A DNA stretch of 64,000 nt from Channa striata (lineage: Eukaryota > Chordata > Actinopteri > Anabantiformes > Channidae), in assembly GCA_033026295.1 (NCBI GenBank), contig CM065173.1, positions 13,764,517 to 13,828,516 on the forward strand. Direction: 5' to 3'. Positions 12,101-21,982 of this stretch are shown here, piece after piece. Position 1 is the stretch's first letter, and every line of letters starts with the position of its first letter. The position numbers and the translations under genes are program-made. The notes beneath the pieces were generated by a model. It saw only the letters and a list, made by a program, of their open reading frames with translations, was not told the DNA's origin and did not search any database.

Positions 12101-15100
12101 TTGTTCATGTATTTCAATCAGATGTACTGTTTCGATAAAATACACTTCCTCTTTGTAAAGAAGACCGTCAGCCACAGCCACATTCCAGATATACGAAATG
12201 CAGTGCTAACGAGAAACTAAATTATGACGAGAAATGACAATAAATCACAAAGCGCTGTGCAAATGAAAAATAGTACTAGTACGAACAAATTAGCCTTGAG
12301 CTTTGGCTTGTACTTGGTGGTTCCAGGTCAGACTGTCAGCAGCATTAGTTGGCTGGCTTCCTATAGCACCAATCTTTAACCTGCATCCATCACCTCAGGA
12401 TTGATTATGTACAAGCCACACAAGATCAAGGTTCATGAACATAGAAACACTAGTGTTTGTGTGGACTAAATGATCACTGTTGCTTCATCTTACTTAGACA
12501 AGTTCTGCAACACAGTCAAAATTTTCAAAAACAAATGGCATCTAAAGACATGATTGATGCTGAAAATGATATTGTATATGCACTGCAGTCCTATAGCTAG
12601 GAGAAAAACGATTTGAAAAATGAAAATGATTTAGTTGCAGATTAAAAAAGGGGGCCCACTTCTTTTTCCAGAGGCTAAACTCTAAAATAGAGTTGTGGGT
12701 TAAAAAGCACATCCTAATGTAAGAAATAAATAGAACTGACTCCATTATCTTTGCTAATTATGAAAGGTCAAACAAAGCCATCTCAGGTTCCATATATTGG
12801 CAAGTAAATCACAAGTGGTCAAGAGTAAAGTACCAGTATGTCAATACTGAGCAGTACATTCATCTTTCATGAAAAAGCATCAGCAACAAAATTTGACTGC
12901 GATCAATAAAGCAAACATCCAATGCAGAGATGTAATTGCTCAGTCAAAAATAATTGGTGCATTAGAGAATTGAGCAAGCCTGAAACTTCACATTAAATTC
13001 TCCTATAAATTAAATTATGTGCACATTGAGAAACGAGCATGGGCTGGGAGAAGCGGGGAAAAGTACTCCACTGAGACCTAGGGACTATACGACTACTTTC
13101 AACCACAGCCAAATTTCCAAAGATGACTATGATCTGATGACACTGCACCCTGTCACACCATTGCACTATTCAGTGACTATCCTGATGCAATCTGCATGCT
13201 GTTAGCTGAACAAACACACTGGGTGCCCAGAACATTACAAGACCCAACAAGCTGTGGTAGAATCCATCAGAACCCCAACTTTCTGATTTCCTATTAAAAT
13301 GTTTAACGTAAAATATTACATCATTGCAAATGACACTTTATCAGGGATTATAGTTTAACTAAGGTCATTTTTAAAGCTTTCGGCTTTGAAAGTTGTATTA
13401 AACTGCTTTAAAACTACTTTATATGTCAATGATGAAAACAAATACCATACGTAAGTTGGGCACATTTAATTTTACAAGGCTGTGTAGTCACTCTTTGTAA
13501 ACAGGACTGCTTCTTGTACCAGTAAAGGGAAAACCAGAAAACTGTCATGTAATGATGTAGGCTGGGCTACATCACTTCTTTAAATAAATGGGTGTACGTC
13601 ACTTCAACACCAGTGTATTCTACCCGGTCATACACAGCCACAGTTAACTTGGCATTCAACAATATAGGCAAAATAAACTAAAGCTGCAGCTAATAGTTGC
13701 TTTCATAGTAAATTGCAGCTTGTTATCTTAATAATTTAATTACTGATTAGATAAGGGATAAATATTGTGTCTACTTTTCAATATTACCAAAAGACAAAAA
13801 CCTTCTACAATTATTGTTTTTATTCTTGAAAATCAGTACACATTGTGCTGGTCAGCATGGACAGCCATCAGGTGACACTACATAAATAAAACTGGTTCTT
13901 AGCTCTAACTTCACTTACAAACATGTTTCCATTTATGGTCTCTAAGTCTTCGTTGTGGTCTTGCTCTCTTGGCTACTCTGGACAGCAAAGTTTGTTCCGA
14001 CGACGGCTCTGGCAGCTGACAAGTGCATCTCCAGACGAGGAATGTTTGGTGTCAAGCAAGTTAATCTGACAAATATCTCTAAGCAAATAAGGATTATTTC
14101 CTGAAGTCTAAAAAAGGCTGTATTAACAGCAGGTGTGACAATGGCACAGCAAGTATTATTTACCCTGACACAAATAGATTTGTAGTCAAACAAAATCGAT
14201 GCTGTAGGTTTTACAGGCAAAAGTGCTGAAGCAAATTGAAAAAAGTAAACTCAAAAGAAGACAGAGGCAGAAGCTTTCTGCTCTTGTGGATTTGTTATAC
14301 ACACACTGCAAAAAAGGAGCATTAAACTTATATCCACCTAAACACATTTAATGAGGTGTGAGGGAGCTGTGCAAAAAACAAAACAAAAAAAAAAGAAAAG
14401 AGCACTGGGCACCTATACACATATTGTATATATCTTTATCTGCTGCACATGTGTTAATACCATTCAGCACTAAACTAAGAATGGCAGATCTACTGTTCAG
14501 TTGGACCACGGTTGACCACAAAATCTCTTTCATCTCATTCTCTGAGCAAAAATATACCAATGTAATCTCATCTCATCCAGTTCGACAAGCACGTGACAGC
14601 ACTGGGCGGTATGTGTGTGAGGCTCAGTACTTCATCATATACAGTACAATCACTTAAAATCTTCCCCAGCTACATGTTATCTATCCCATCAGGTTTTATG
14701 ATGTTGCTCTCACTTTAAGTGGATTAATCACAGGTCAGGCTTATCTGCCATTCAGTGCAGTACCTATTGGCAGTTTCTGCTATTGCCAGATAGAGGAGAA
14801 GCCATAAAAGGGAAAAAAACTAAGAGAAGATCTGTGACATTAAAGTAAAACAGGCCTTAGCATCATCTGGTATTCAGAGACTAATAGAATGAATGAATGG
14901 CAGAGCAAATGCGTAACCTTCTGCGAACCGTTTCAAGAAATATAGATGACAACAGTAAAACCAGCCTAACTGCAACATAAAGTTGCTTTTATGGCACACC
15001 GAACAGAGCGGAGTGATGAATGTTTGAATGCAAAGGGAAGGATGCACACGTTGAGTCAATGCTGTTAGTCACTGCAGTACTCTATCTGGCACTCGCCTCT

Positions 15101-18100
15101 ATTTCATTCTCCCTCTCTTATTCTTGTCAGCCCACTTGCCTGTCCTCTTCCAGCACATTCACTCTGCCTCACTAATTGTATCTCTCTCACTTTGGATTAC
15201 ACATCCAAGCGCTCATTGCACAGGCTACATTATCTTTTGAAGAAAATATAGCACAAAGGCAAATTAACGTCACATCAAAACTTTGACACTTTGAGACATG
15301 TCACATGCGCCAATTTGTCATATTACAGCACAAAGATTATTTGCTATATTTAAAGTGTAACTCACCCTTTTTAAACATTTCTAATCACAAAAACCTGATA
15401 CTGTAACATTTACCTTACATTCAGTGGGTCAATACTAAAAATAATGGTTAATACTTCATAACAGCAAGTACCTTGTTATTTGATTTTGTTCATAAATGCA
15501 ATTTAGACAATTCCTCTATATTTACTATACCACTGAAATTGCTGTAATTCACATCCTTCCTTAAATTTACTGAAAAAAGAAATACTGTGTGTTGTTAAAA
15601 GTTGGTGAGAAAAAGCAACAAGGAACCAGGCTGGGATGGAGCCGACACGTAAAAGTGAGAACGAGTAGAAATATTTTCCAGTGGGGGTGACAATTAAAAA
15701 TACAAATGAACAAAATACCTTTTTTCACTTGTAAGAGAAGAAATAGACTTACTGTTAACATTGCTGTTGCCAAAGTTTCCCCACACCTCAATTCCATGCA
15801 ACACATTATGCTTAAAAGAGTAAGTTGCAAAATGCAAACCTCAGTGTATTGCAAATTATTTCACAATTGTTATACACTCAAAAATCAATTTAAAAGAATA
15901 TTACAACAAATACTGCCAAAACAAGGCAACGTAGAGCCATTACTTCATAGAAACTGTAATAGGATTTACCTCCATCACGGATTCACCAACACTTGGCCTA
16001 AAGCATATAGAACCTGAATCAAAGGCTACGCTTTCCTCTGTTTGCGCACAATAATATTAGTCCAACTTGAACTGAGGGCTGATCCTAAGGAGCTGTTGAT
16101 AGGCAAAGGCCCATTGTTCTGCTAGCACCCCTGCAGCTGTACAAGACACAGTGTGTACTGTACCATGGGCTGGTACTGGCCTACATTACACCGGGTCCCT
16201 CGACAATGGAAAAGAGAAAAAAACTCATCCAGACCTCGCACTGGGAGCTGCTTCCTCAATCATTTGATCGCCGTGGCAGAAAGATAATTTCTTAACTACT
16301 TACTGCAATATATATGTTCTACTGGCCACTGGAATTTTATGGCTAGTCAGTACGGGACCTAAGGGTTCTGTCACAAACATTTAGTAGGAAACCTGTGAAT
16401 ACTACAGAGTCACACACACAATAAATGGCTATATAAGTCACAATGGGAAATGTTTATGCAAGTACCACAATACTGACAGTGGTCTGTGGCTATTCCTGTA
16501 TCTGAAACATGCCGTTCTCTAAAACAGAACCTCACAAAGACTAAACAGAAGATAGGAATGCAGCCTAAACAATCCAAATGTGCGCGTACATTTTGTAGGC
16601 AAGCTATATTTTAACCAGTTTATAATCTTAAGGCATTCAATTACTAAGATTTTGGTTTTAACATTATCTTACTCCTCCTTCCCAGGAACCATGACTCCAT
16701 AGTCATCATCTTCTATCTGTAAGTTAGCTCACTAAATCCTGGCGACAATGGCAAAAGTGCATTATTCCAGAGTTTCTACAGAGAAAACCGCCACAATGAG
16801 CTCCAACCTTGTCACACGTTAATCTATAATTAAAGACAGTTTGAAGTACTGTAGCCAGAAATGAAGTATGGTGTTCCAGTCCAGTTCCCATACACCATTT
16901 TTGTAAGTGTGTGTAAAACAAATGACTAGATTCAACTACTTCGATGAAGGTGCCTGATGCAGATGCTTTTTCTGTGTAGAGCATGGGTTGTAAGTTTACT
17001 AAACTGCACAACACTACAATTGCTTTAATTCCCTTGACCGTGTTTGGCGGTGAGCCATGCAATACCAACAAAAAAAGGCATTTACAGTACATTCTAACGC
17101 TGACAAGCTTTAAAAATCTCCATCTCAGCAACGACCATACTGATGACATTATCTTTAATAATGTAGCGGGCTACACTGTCTGCAATTGCTATTCAATTAA
17201 TTATCCTTAGACACTGCATAGGAGGGCAACAAGACTAATGACAAAAATCAATGTGGCTTTTTCCTTCCCATTCACACAAGACATGGTTAATTTGGGCCTG
17301 GTTTGTCTCACCAAGCGTTTCCTCCCACTGAACCACCTTAGAAAGACAAATTTTTCTCCCTGTGACTGAGCAATATTGCATGCCTAGCTGCGAGTTTGCT
17401 GTGGAGATAATTATTGCAGGTTGTTGCTCAACCAAGGTGTTCATGCGTGTGTGGTTGTATGTGTGTGGGAGTTCCTATGCCTTCCAACACTTGTTAAATC
17501 CTCACATTCTGCATTTTGCTGTTCCTTTTCTCTCTGTCGTCCCTATCATTTCAGGTGACGAAAGATGGATACATCAAACACAGATACACTCACTGCTCTG
17601 AGGGAAAGGCAGAGTAAAAGAGAGAGGGAAACAAACACAGCCCCCCCCAAAAAAAAAATCCTTAACACATCTCAGCATTCCCTTCACATCTCACTGTGAA
17701 TGCACTGACTAATGCTGGAGCTGGAGCATGGCACAGAGGATCTCAGGATGAGCCTTTATACATATATGGATGACAGATGCACTTTGAGGTTTGAGTATAC
17801 GTGGGTCAAGAGAGGGAGGAGCGATGTGAGGGGAATTCAAAATGCATGAGGCAACCTGAATTATTTAAAGGTACAAACTGAGAATTCAACCAAGCTTTTT
17901 ACAGGAAGTGGAAAACTGCCACAAAATAAAACCATCCATCGTCCTCTTGTATCCAACCACCTGACCCAGCTACTCTACAGTTAGCCACTGCAGGAAGCTT
18001 GAAAGGATCTGAGGACGGGTCTATTATATAGAGAAAAAAGCTGCAGGTTCACCCACTGATTTCACTCCAGTTTCCTCTCAGGTTAGGATCACCCAAGACT

Positions 18101-21100
18101 TTCTGGGCACCCCCACTTTATTTCATCATCTTGCTCTCTGTCAGCCAGCCATATATTCCTTTACATCACCTCCCTCCTCACACCAAATATATTTATCATC
18201 CTGCTGCGTATTGCAAATGAGCTCTTTTGGCTAGGTTTCCATTACTAGGCAGAGTGCAGGAGACCAGACACAGAGGAAAAGCAGAGCAATCAAACAGTGT
18301 TTTTGTGGTATGTGGCATTTGGATGCACTTTTTCCCTGATTGCTCACCAAAACTTAACTTTTCTGTCCAAGGACTTTTGTCTCATCAGTTGATAAAGCTT
18401 ACATATTTCAAACTTTTACTTAAAGCAAAAATGACCTGAATGCAATATAGAAATACAAGTAGAGCATTATGAAGCAAGTTGGAAGATGTAGTAAAATAAA
18501 TTTTATGTAGTAAATGCTTATAAATGCTTAGTAAATGCTTATAATGTTGTATATTAGTCAAATTAGTCAAATACTTCAGAGAAAAGTATTGTAAGTTACA
18601 GCAACCAGAAAAAAGCATCCTCCTGAAGAAACCACCCTACCCTCCCAGGAAGAGTGCCACCAGATAGTCACTAAAACAACCTTTTTTTAACACCTTGTGG
18701 CAAACAAGGTGTTTCTTCGAAATTAACCTAATGTGCAGATGTGTGAACTTTGTGTGCACGTCAGTTTCGCCTGCAGTTATTTTTGCTGGTGTGCACTCCG
18801 ACCAGCAGCAGTTTCTGCTATTGCCACATAGAGGAGAACTGCTACTCTTATCCTAGTTGAGAAACAGGTTTGCAGTACCTTGCGGCTTTTAAATAAAGTC
18901 TGCATGCAATCACTTCACTGAGGTGTCACTACACTACTAAGTTGTCATGAATGACAGTTATGGGGTAATCCCCACCTCCTAGGATTAAGATCCTCCCCTC
19001 GAAACGTGTTCTTAAAAGACATTAAAAAAAAACATCACAAAACTACTAATGATGTTATGAAAATAAACTGGTCAAAGTCAATATGACAGCAGTCGAGTGT
19101 TTATGACTCAAAATAGTATGATTTATAGCTCACTTGGTTACAACAACAGCTGGCCTCACAATGAGTTCACAGTATGAGGTTTCCACAGATTTTCTACTAA
19201 ACGCAGGGTCATGAGTTCAGTCCCCAGCTCTTCCAGTCTTAAAATGTCCTTAAGCCACTACGACACTAAACCCCAAGTTGCTTCGGTCCGTGTTAGTGGC
19301 TTTAAATAAAAGCCTCTGCCAAATTACTAAATATAAACCACGTTGAAATCATGTAGGCTCAAAATATGTTCACCATCATTCGCATTCAGTACATTTTTAC
19401 GTGCTACTGAGATAAAAGACATTAAGACCTTTATGTGCTCTGTACCTTGTGCCCAAATACCCAAAAAGGCTATTAAATTACAATTCAACCTCCTAGCATA
19501 AGTTCCTGACTTAAAACCACCTTTCACATGCCAACCTAAAAAAAAAAAAACATCAACTACAAAAACCACGGAGATCCCTCAAGTTTAAATCCCTCAGTCA
19601 TATATTTTTTTTTCAAATTAGTATAAATTTTTAGGGATTTTTTTTTTTTCACAGAACCCACTTGACCAGGTGTGGCCCCACCCAGCGACCAGGGGCAACC
19701 TTGGTGCAGGAGCTGAGGGTGGATAAAAATGGGAGGGTTGCAGCAAAAGAATGTGCGGGTCATTCCGCTGTGGCGACCCCTGAAGAGACAAGGCGAAAGC
19801 CGTTAATCTTATTTAGGGATATTGTTAGAAAACAGAATGTAACAAGAATCATTTTACATCTTCAGATATTAAATAAGCATATTAAATAACCAGTAAATCC
19901 CCCCAGTTTAGATGTTTGGCCTTTTTTTCTTAAAAAGTTATTAAATGAAAACTAAATATTTAAAAAATACCAATCAATTTATTTTATCAAATAAATAACC
20001 GTTTCAGCCTCAGATTTTATAACAATATAACTGAAATTCAAAGCAATTCAGTTTGTGTCAATGTGACCCTTTCCTGCCTTTGTGCACAGAGTAAGAACAC
20101 CTGTTGAGCTTTCATCCCCTAACTGGGGTGTGCAGGACTGGGACATTTTACAGAAGCTTGTGTGCATTTAACCTCTGAGCAGAAGTATTTGCAGTAATAC
20201 AACAGACTGAAAACATAAAACTGAAACTTCACACGTGTGACTATATGTGAGACTGTGAGTTAGTAGGAGTAGGCCCACTGGTTATTGTGGTGAGAAAAAA
20301 GATAGTGAGTCGTTGCATGAGAAAGCATGTTTTATGTGTCTGTGATGTTCTCCTTGCAGTCCCACAATGAATACTATCACAGTCGCCCAGACTCCACCTT
20401 TAACAGATCACACTACTGCCTTCAAGTGTTTGAAAGAACATCAAAGGCAACTGTGTGATTTTGCATTCCTGTCAAGAGCATGACAATCTTTGGAGGATCC
20501 CCTCTGACGAAAAGCCTCATTCGTTCCCACAACCTTCTTTAATGATTATAAAATACGCACTTGGGGTTTAGCAGTTCAGTGTATCATCGGGTGAAAGTCG
20601 AGTGAGACATGTGATGCTTCCCCTGTGGCTTTTGGTTATAGCAGTTGGCCTTTCCCCTCATCTATCTCACTCCTTCCTCAAAATGCATATATACCTCCTG
20701 TGGGTGGAGGGGGGCGTTGAATCAAGAGGCAGGGAGCCACAGCCGGAGATAACGGCACTGTGCGTATCAATGACAGTGTGGCTGGCTGCTCCGCGCAAAA
20801 TATTATTTACAGCTTACCCTGAAGAGAAAGTACAGCAGCAATCCTCTCCAGAAGCAGGAAAATCAGCTGACCTGGCAACACTTAAAGCGAGGCCAGGAGG
20901 AGGGTCAGGCACTATAATTATTATATTGCTTCTCCTTATTCACTGTCAGTATCTATACTGCTCACAAAGCCCATGGGGGATTAAAACCACTGTTGACAAC
21001 AGGTTACTGGTGCATAACAGGAGGCAGTAAAGGGAGGACAGAAGTTAAAAACCCGGCCTCGTAGATTTCAACTTCCCTACTCGCAGCTGATTAATGAATG

Positions 21101-21899
21101 AAAGGGGCAATAAAACGAGTGAATAAACTTTAAAAAGGTTAAGCATTAAATTCACCAGTCATGAAATATGATGTAAAAGTTAAGGTTGGAAAAACACCAA
21201 ATCCAGTGGCTGGATACAAAGTAAATGCAAATAATCATGCTACTGGCCGTAAAAAGAGAAAGTGCTCCTACACCCTGACGAGGGCTGCAACTGATAAGAG
21301 TTTTTATTAGCAGCGAAGCTGGTGATTAATTTCCCATTAACTGATTAGTCCTTTGGCGTATGAAAACTGCTCATCACAACTTCTGACAGGCCACACTGTT
21401 GTTTTCAAAGGATTTATTATGTGTGAGCAATGGTCCAAAACCTTGAGACACTCTGAATGAATGAATATAAAACCACAAAAAAGCAGGCAAGCTGGGAGTC
21501 TTTACATTTCCGAGCCTGGAACATGTTGTTCTCACTGTCCATTTAACCATTTATGCAACAAGGTGAGTTGGCCTGGGCAGGACGCCGGCATGTAAACGCA
21601 CAGTCCCCGTTTGTGACCTGAGGGAGTGGAGGTCACTGGGTTTCACCCACCAACGTGCATCTGTCGTGACTTCCTGGCAGGAAAGAACTCACCTAGCAGG
21701 CAGCTAAACGGCTGCCTGTAACACCAGGAGGGAACTGAGGCAGCAGCCGCCCGCTGCGCTGACACGGTGTGAAGTAACAGTTTGTTGTGAGCGTTCTCAC
21801 GCATTTACAGCCGCGGCGACACAAACGGGGCGAATTCAGGGTCCACCGCATTCGGGCAGAATCACGGTACACCGTTAAGTTAGCAGGAAGAGCTGCTGT

Positions 21900-21932
<33 letters not shown>

Positions 21933-21982
21933 TTGTCGGTGGCAGACACACATACCAAACGGTTCAGTCCTCTCCGTAGCAT
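48..21982 (-). CDS. atp11c: atp11c, 5' part: class VI P4-ATPase phospholipid flippase (11 coding exons, incomplete at C-terminus)
   Basis: The coding exons are, in order, 21956-21982, 9450-9569, 7922-8011, 3344-3424, 2601-2708, 1875-2003, 1603-1691, 940-990, 452-516, 276-357 and 48-198. Joined on the minus strand they give 331 codons without a stop, and every intron is GT-AG. Residues 50-106 carry M1 and M2, with NFLPKNLFEQFRR before M1 and [12 protein letters not shown] before M2. Residues 107-281 form most of the actuator domain with DGES at 179-182, and M3 is near 283-304. The family moves phosphatidylserine and phosphatidylethanolamine to the cytosolic leaflet, usually with a CDC50/TMEM30 partner, at the plasma membrane. 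The phosphorylation site, ATP-binding domain and M4-M10 lie outside the window (the family is about 1,130 residues). DGES rather than DGET argues against ATP11B, and the short N-terminus argues against ATP11A. The introns between 199 and 3343 (77-635 bp) hold nothing else I recognise. Confidence 0.92.
276..357 (-). CDS. atp11c: atp11c coding exon 10
   Basis: This 82-nt exon encodes VAVYTGMETKMALNYQ, then GKSQKRSAVE, with split codons at both ends. It covers the end of the actuator domain leading into M3. The acceptor has a long pyrimidine run ending TTCAAG, and the donor is GTAAGT. Introns 9 and 10 on either side are only 94 and 77 bp. Confidence 0.97.
452..516 (-). CDS. atp11c: atp11c coding exon 9
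   Basis: This 65-nt exon encodes SLGPENLLLKGATLKNTQKI plus G and one base of the next glycine codon. The SLGPENLLLKGATLKNT block is the conserved actuator-domain segment of ATP11C. The acceptor is TTTTGCAG and the donor GTGAGT. Confidence 0.96.
940..990 (-). CDS. atp11c: atp11c coding exon 8
   Basis: This 51-nt exon completes the lysine of exon 7 and encodes FVGRMHIYKSNEEPAV plus two bases of a split arginine. It is part of the actuator domain. The acceptor is GCTCTAG and the donor GTGAGT. Both flanking phases fit exons 7 and 9. Confidence 0.93.
1603..1691 (-). CDS. atp11c: atp11c coding exon 7
   Basis: This exon is 89 nt: 29 codons plus two bases of a split lysine. It encodes THYTVPDTEKDLETLN, then ATIECEQPQPDLYK. 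The segment between THY and ATIECEQ is about five residues shorter than in human ATP11C as I remember it, so a surface loop of the actuator domain is trimmed. The acceptor is TGTTTAG and the donor GTAGGC. Confidence 0.94.
1875..2003 (-). CDS. atp11c: atp11c coding exon 6 (actuator domain, DGES loop)
   Basis: This exon has 43 codons in phase 0. It begins VGDVVEVEEDETFPCDLI and ends VTTASLDGESNHK. DGES (residues 179-182) is the loop whose glutamate drives dephosphorylation in P-type ATPases. Serine in the last position is seen in ATP11A and ATP11C. The acceptor is TTAACCAG and the donor GTATGT. Confidence 0.97.
2601..2708 (-). CDS. atp11c: atp11c coding exon 5 (start of actuator domain)
   Basis: This exon has 36 codons in phase 0: GYEDWLRHKADNEVNKYP, then TVVEDGRRIRKESEKIK. 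It leaves M2 and enters the cytosolic actuator domain. The KESEKIK ending agrees with ATP11C better than with ATP11A or ATP11B as I recall them. The acceptor is TTCCACAG and the donor GTAACT. Confidence 0.96.
3344..3424 (-). CDS. atp11c: atp11c coding exon 4 (M1-M2 loop and M2)
   Basis: This exon has 27 codons in phase 0. It encodes [15 protein letters not shown], the short exoplasmic loop, and [12 protein letters not shown], transmembrane helix 2. The acceptor is CACTAG and the donor GTAAGA. The [20 protein letters not shown] block is nearly invariant in ATP11 proteins. Confidence 0.97.
4037..4105. repeat. possible remnant of a teleost interspersed repeat (TACTTTAAGTA type)
   Basis: The words TTTTGTACTTTAAGTAAAA, TTAGTACTTATACC and TGAGTAAAAC resemble the diagnostic core of a common fish repeat, also seen more fully at 44485-44880. 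This is a short, diverged match. Confidence 0.35.
5558..5573. promoter_or_regulatory. perfect CRE-type MARE palindrome in intron 3
   Basis: CTGCTGACGTCAGCAG is a 16-bp perfect palindrome. Its central 14 bases, TGCTGACGTCAGCA, equal the CRE-type Maf recognition element, and TGACGTCA is the CREB/ATF site. The match is seen directly; occupancy by Maf, CNC-bZIP (NRF2-like) or CREB/ATF proteins is inference. Confidence 0.5.
6316..6343. repeat. GT microsatellite
   Basis: Imperfect (GT)n interrupted by GGGC, in intron 3. Confidence 0.9.
7922..8011 (-). CDS. atp11c: atp11c coding exon 3 (amphipathic segment and M1)
   Basis: This exon has 30 codons in phase 0: YTVWNFLPKNLFEQFRR, then IANFYFLIIFLVQ. 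It encodes the conserved membrane-interface motif and most of the first transmembrane helix, which in P4-ATPases lines the lipid path. The acceptor is ACCCACAG and the donor GTAAAG. Confidence 0.97.
8012..9449. other. atp11c intron 2
   Basis: This is 1.4 kb. The first part is AT-rich with a short GA run (8158-8174). The part from about 8870 to 9300 is a balanced-GC block with many compact motifs and no repeat, described separately. Confidence 0.6.
8870..9300. promoter_or_regulatory. candidate intronic regulatory block (intron 2)
   Basis: The block contains GATTGATTGGCCC (PBX/CCAAT-like), a TATAAAT box at about 8961, CACCTGCC (E-box), several AATTA/ATTAAT homeodomain cores and no simple repeat. 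The change in composition against the surrounding AT-rich intron is visible. That it is conserved or active is inference. Confidence 0.3.
9450..9569 (-). CDS. atp11c: atp11c coding exon 2
   Basis: This exon has 40 codons in phase 0 at both ends. It begins LGNDERRVDSRTIFIG and ends FCDNRIVSSK, the conserved cytosolic N-terminal segment before M1. The acceptor is TTCTCTAG and the donor GTAAGC. The length matches the 40 residues of human ATP11C, whereas ATP11A has one more residue. This is the main reason for the paralogue call. Confidence 0.95.
10156..10205. repeat. CA microsatellite
   Basis: (CA)n interrupted by TACACAGA near its middle. It lies in intron 1. Confidence 0.95.
10867..10895. repeat. 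perfect 11-bp inverted repeat, 7-nt loop
   Basis: CACCAAATCAG is followed by GTAGTAT and its exact reverse complement CTGATTTGGTG. It is short and has no flanking pairing, so it is not a convincing miRNA precursor. Confidence 0.7.
10939..10959. repeat. short TG repeat
   Basis: TATGTATG followed by (TG)n, next to small ATCATGTA tandem words at 10918-10935. Confidence 0.8.
11520..11660. promoter_or_regulatory. candidate conserved noncoding block, intron 1
   Basis: The block carries GCGTTAATTATGG (homeodomain), GGCCACCTGG (E-box), CATCTGATCATGG and balanced composition inside AT-rich sequence. The function is inferred only. Confidence 0.2.
14771..18838 (+). repeat. duplicated 30-bp word (14771-14800 and 18809-18838)
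   Basis: CAGTTTCTGCTATTGCCA followed by G/C and ATAGAGGAGAA occurs twice in intron 1, 29 of 30 identical. It is probably a scrap of a dispersed repeat; the flanks do not match. The coordinates span both copies. Confidence 0.6.
16010..16280. promoter_or_regulatory. candidate conserved noncoding block, intron 1
   Basis: The block has GGCCCATTGTTCTG (SOX-like CATTGTT), CCTGCAGCTGTAC (CAGCTG E-box) and GTTTGCGCAC. It is repeat-free and more GC-rich than its surroundings. The regulatory call is inference. Confidence 0.22.
19123..19337 (+). mobile_element. tRNA-derived SINE remnant
   Basis: It starts with TAGCTCACTTGG, an A-box-like word, followed by GAGTTCAGTCCCC, a B-box-like word at about 19212. 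It ends with the fish SINE-type tail ...AAGCCACTACGACACTAAACCCCAAGTTGC... and AAATAAAAGCCTCTGCCAAA. The element is diverged, and its exact family cannot be named from sequence alone. Confidence 0.7.
19660..19803 (+). mobile_element. 3' tail remnant of a teleost non-LTR retrotransposon
   Basis: The words CCCAGCGACCAGGGGCAACC, GGGTGGATAAAAATGGGAGG, GGTCATTCCGCTGTGGCGAC and CCCTGAAGAGACAAGGCGAA match a very common fish repeat tail in the same order, with an internal deletion. It shares its last part with the LINE copy at 26616-26812. Confidence 0.7.
20590..21010. promoter_or_regulatory. candidate regulatory block near the promoter (intron 1)
   Basis: It is GC-balanced and repeat-free, with GATAACGG, ATCAGCTGACC (E-box), CAATCCTC and AATATTATTTAC words. 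It lies about 1 kb downstream of the start codon, and the function is inferred. Confidence 0.2.
21283..21450 (+). repeat. diverged teleost interspersed repeat (GGGCTGCAACT family)
   Basis: The run of words GAGGGCTGCAACT, CCCATTAACTGATTAGTC, CTGCTCATCACAACTT and GGTCCAAAACC follows the layout of a very common fish repeat with many substitutions. Confidence 0.6.
21897..21933. repeat. TG microsatellite beside the exon 1 donor
   Basis: (TG)n with one AG interruption, ending 17 bp before the donor bases at 21951-21955. On the transcribed strand it reads (CA)n just inside intron 1. Confidence 0.95.
21956..21982 (-). CDS. atp11c: atp11c coding exon 1 (start codon)
   Basis: This exon has nine codons, MLRRGLNRL, followed by the donor GTATGT at 21950-21955. 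The start is supported by an in-frame TAG five codons upstream (21998-22000) and an A at -3. Human ATP11C, as I recall it, begins with a very similar nine-residue segment. Exon 1 joins exon 2 in phase 0. A TG-repeat begins only 18 bp downstream of the donor's first bases. Confidence 0.88.

Larger units (their letters stand above)
9570..21950. other. atp11c intron 1 (12.4 kb)
   Basis: This intron is mostly AT-rich unique sequence. It holds CA/GT repeats (10156-10205, 10939-10959, 21897-21933), an 11-bp hairpin (10867-10895), a duplicated 30-bp word (14771 and 18809), a tRNA-derived SINE (19123-19337), a LINE-tail remnant (19660-19803) and a diverged teleost repeat (21283-21450). Stretches at 11520-11660, 16010-16280 and 20590-21010 are compositionally distinct, and I list them as regulatory candidates. 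No further exon is needed by the reading frame, because exons 1 and 2 join exactly. Confidence 0.6.

Noticed and set aside
13680..13770. Second copy of the GGGCTGCAACT-type repeat (AAGCTGCAGCTAATAGTT)
   Set aside because: Only the first words match. The remainder is generic AT-rich sequence.
16724..17149. 141-codon minus-strand frame in intron 1
   Set aside because: No homology recognised. The codon pattern looks random and it has no matching splice phases.
48..21982. Assignment to atp11a or atp11b
   Set aside because: ATP11A has a longer N-terminus and an extra residue before DNRIVSSK, and ATP11B has DGET and a different start. Exon 1-2 length and sequence fit ATP11C.
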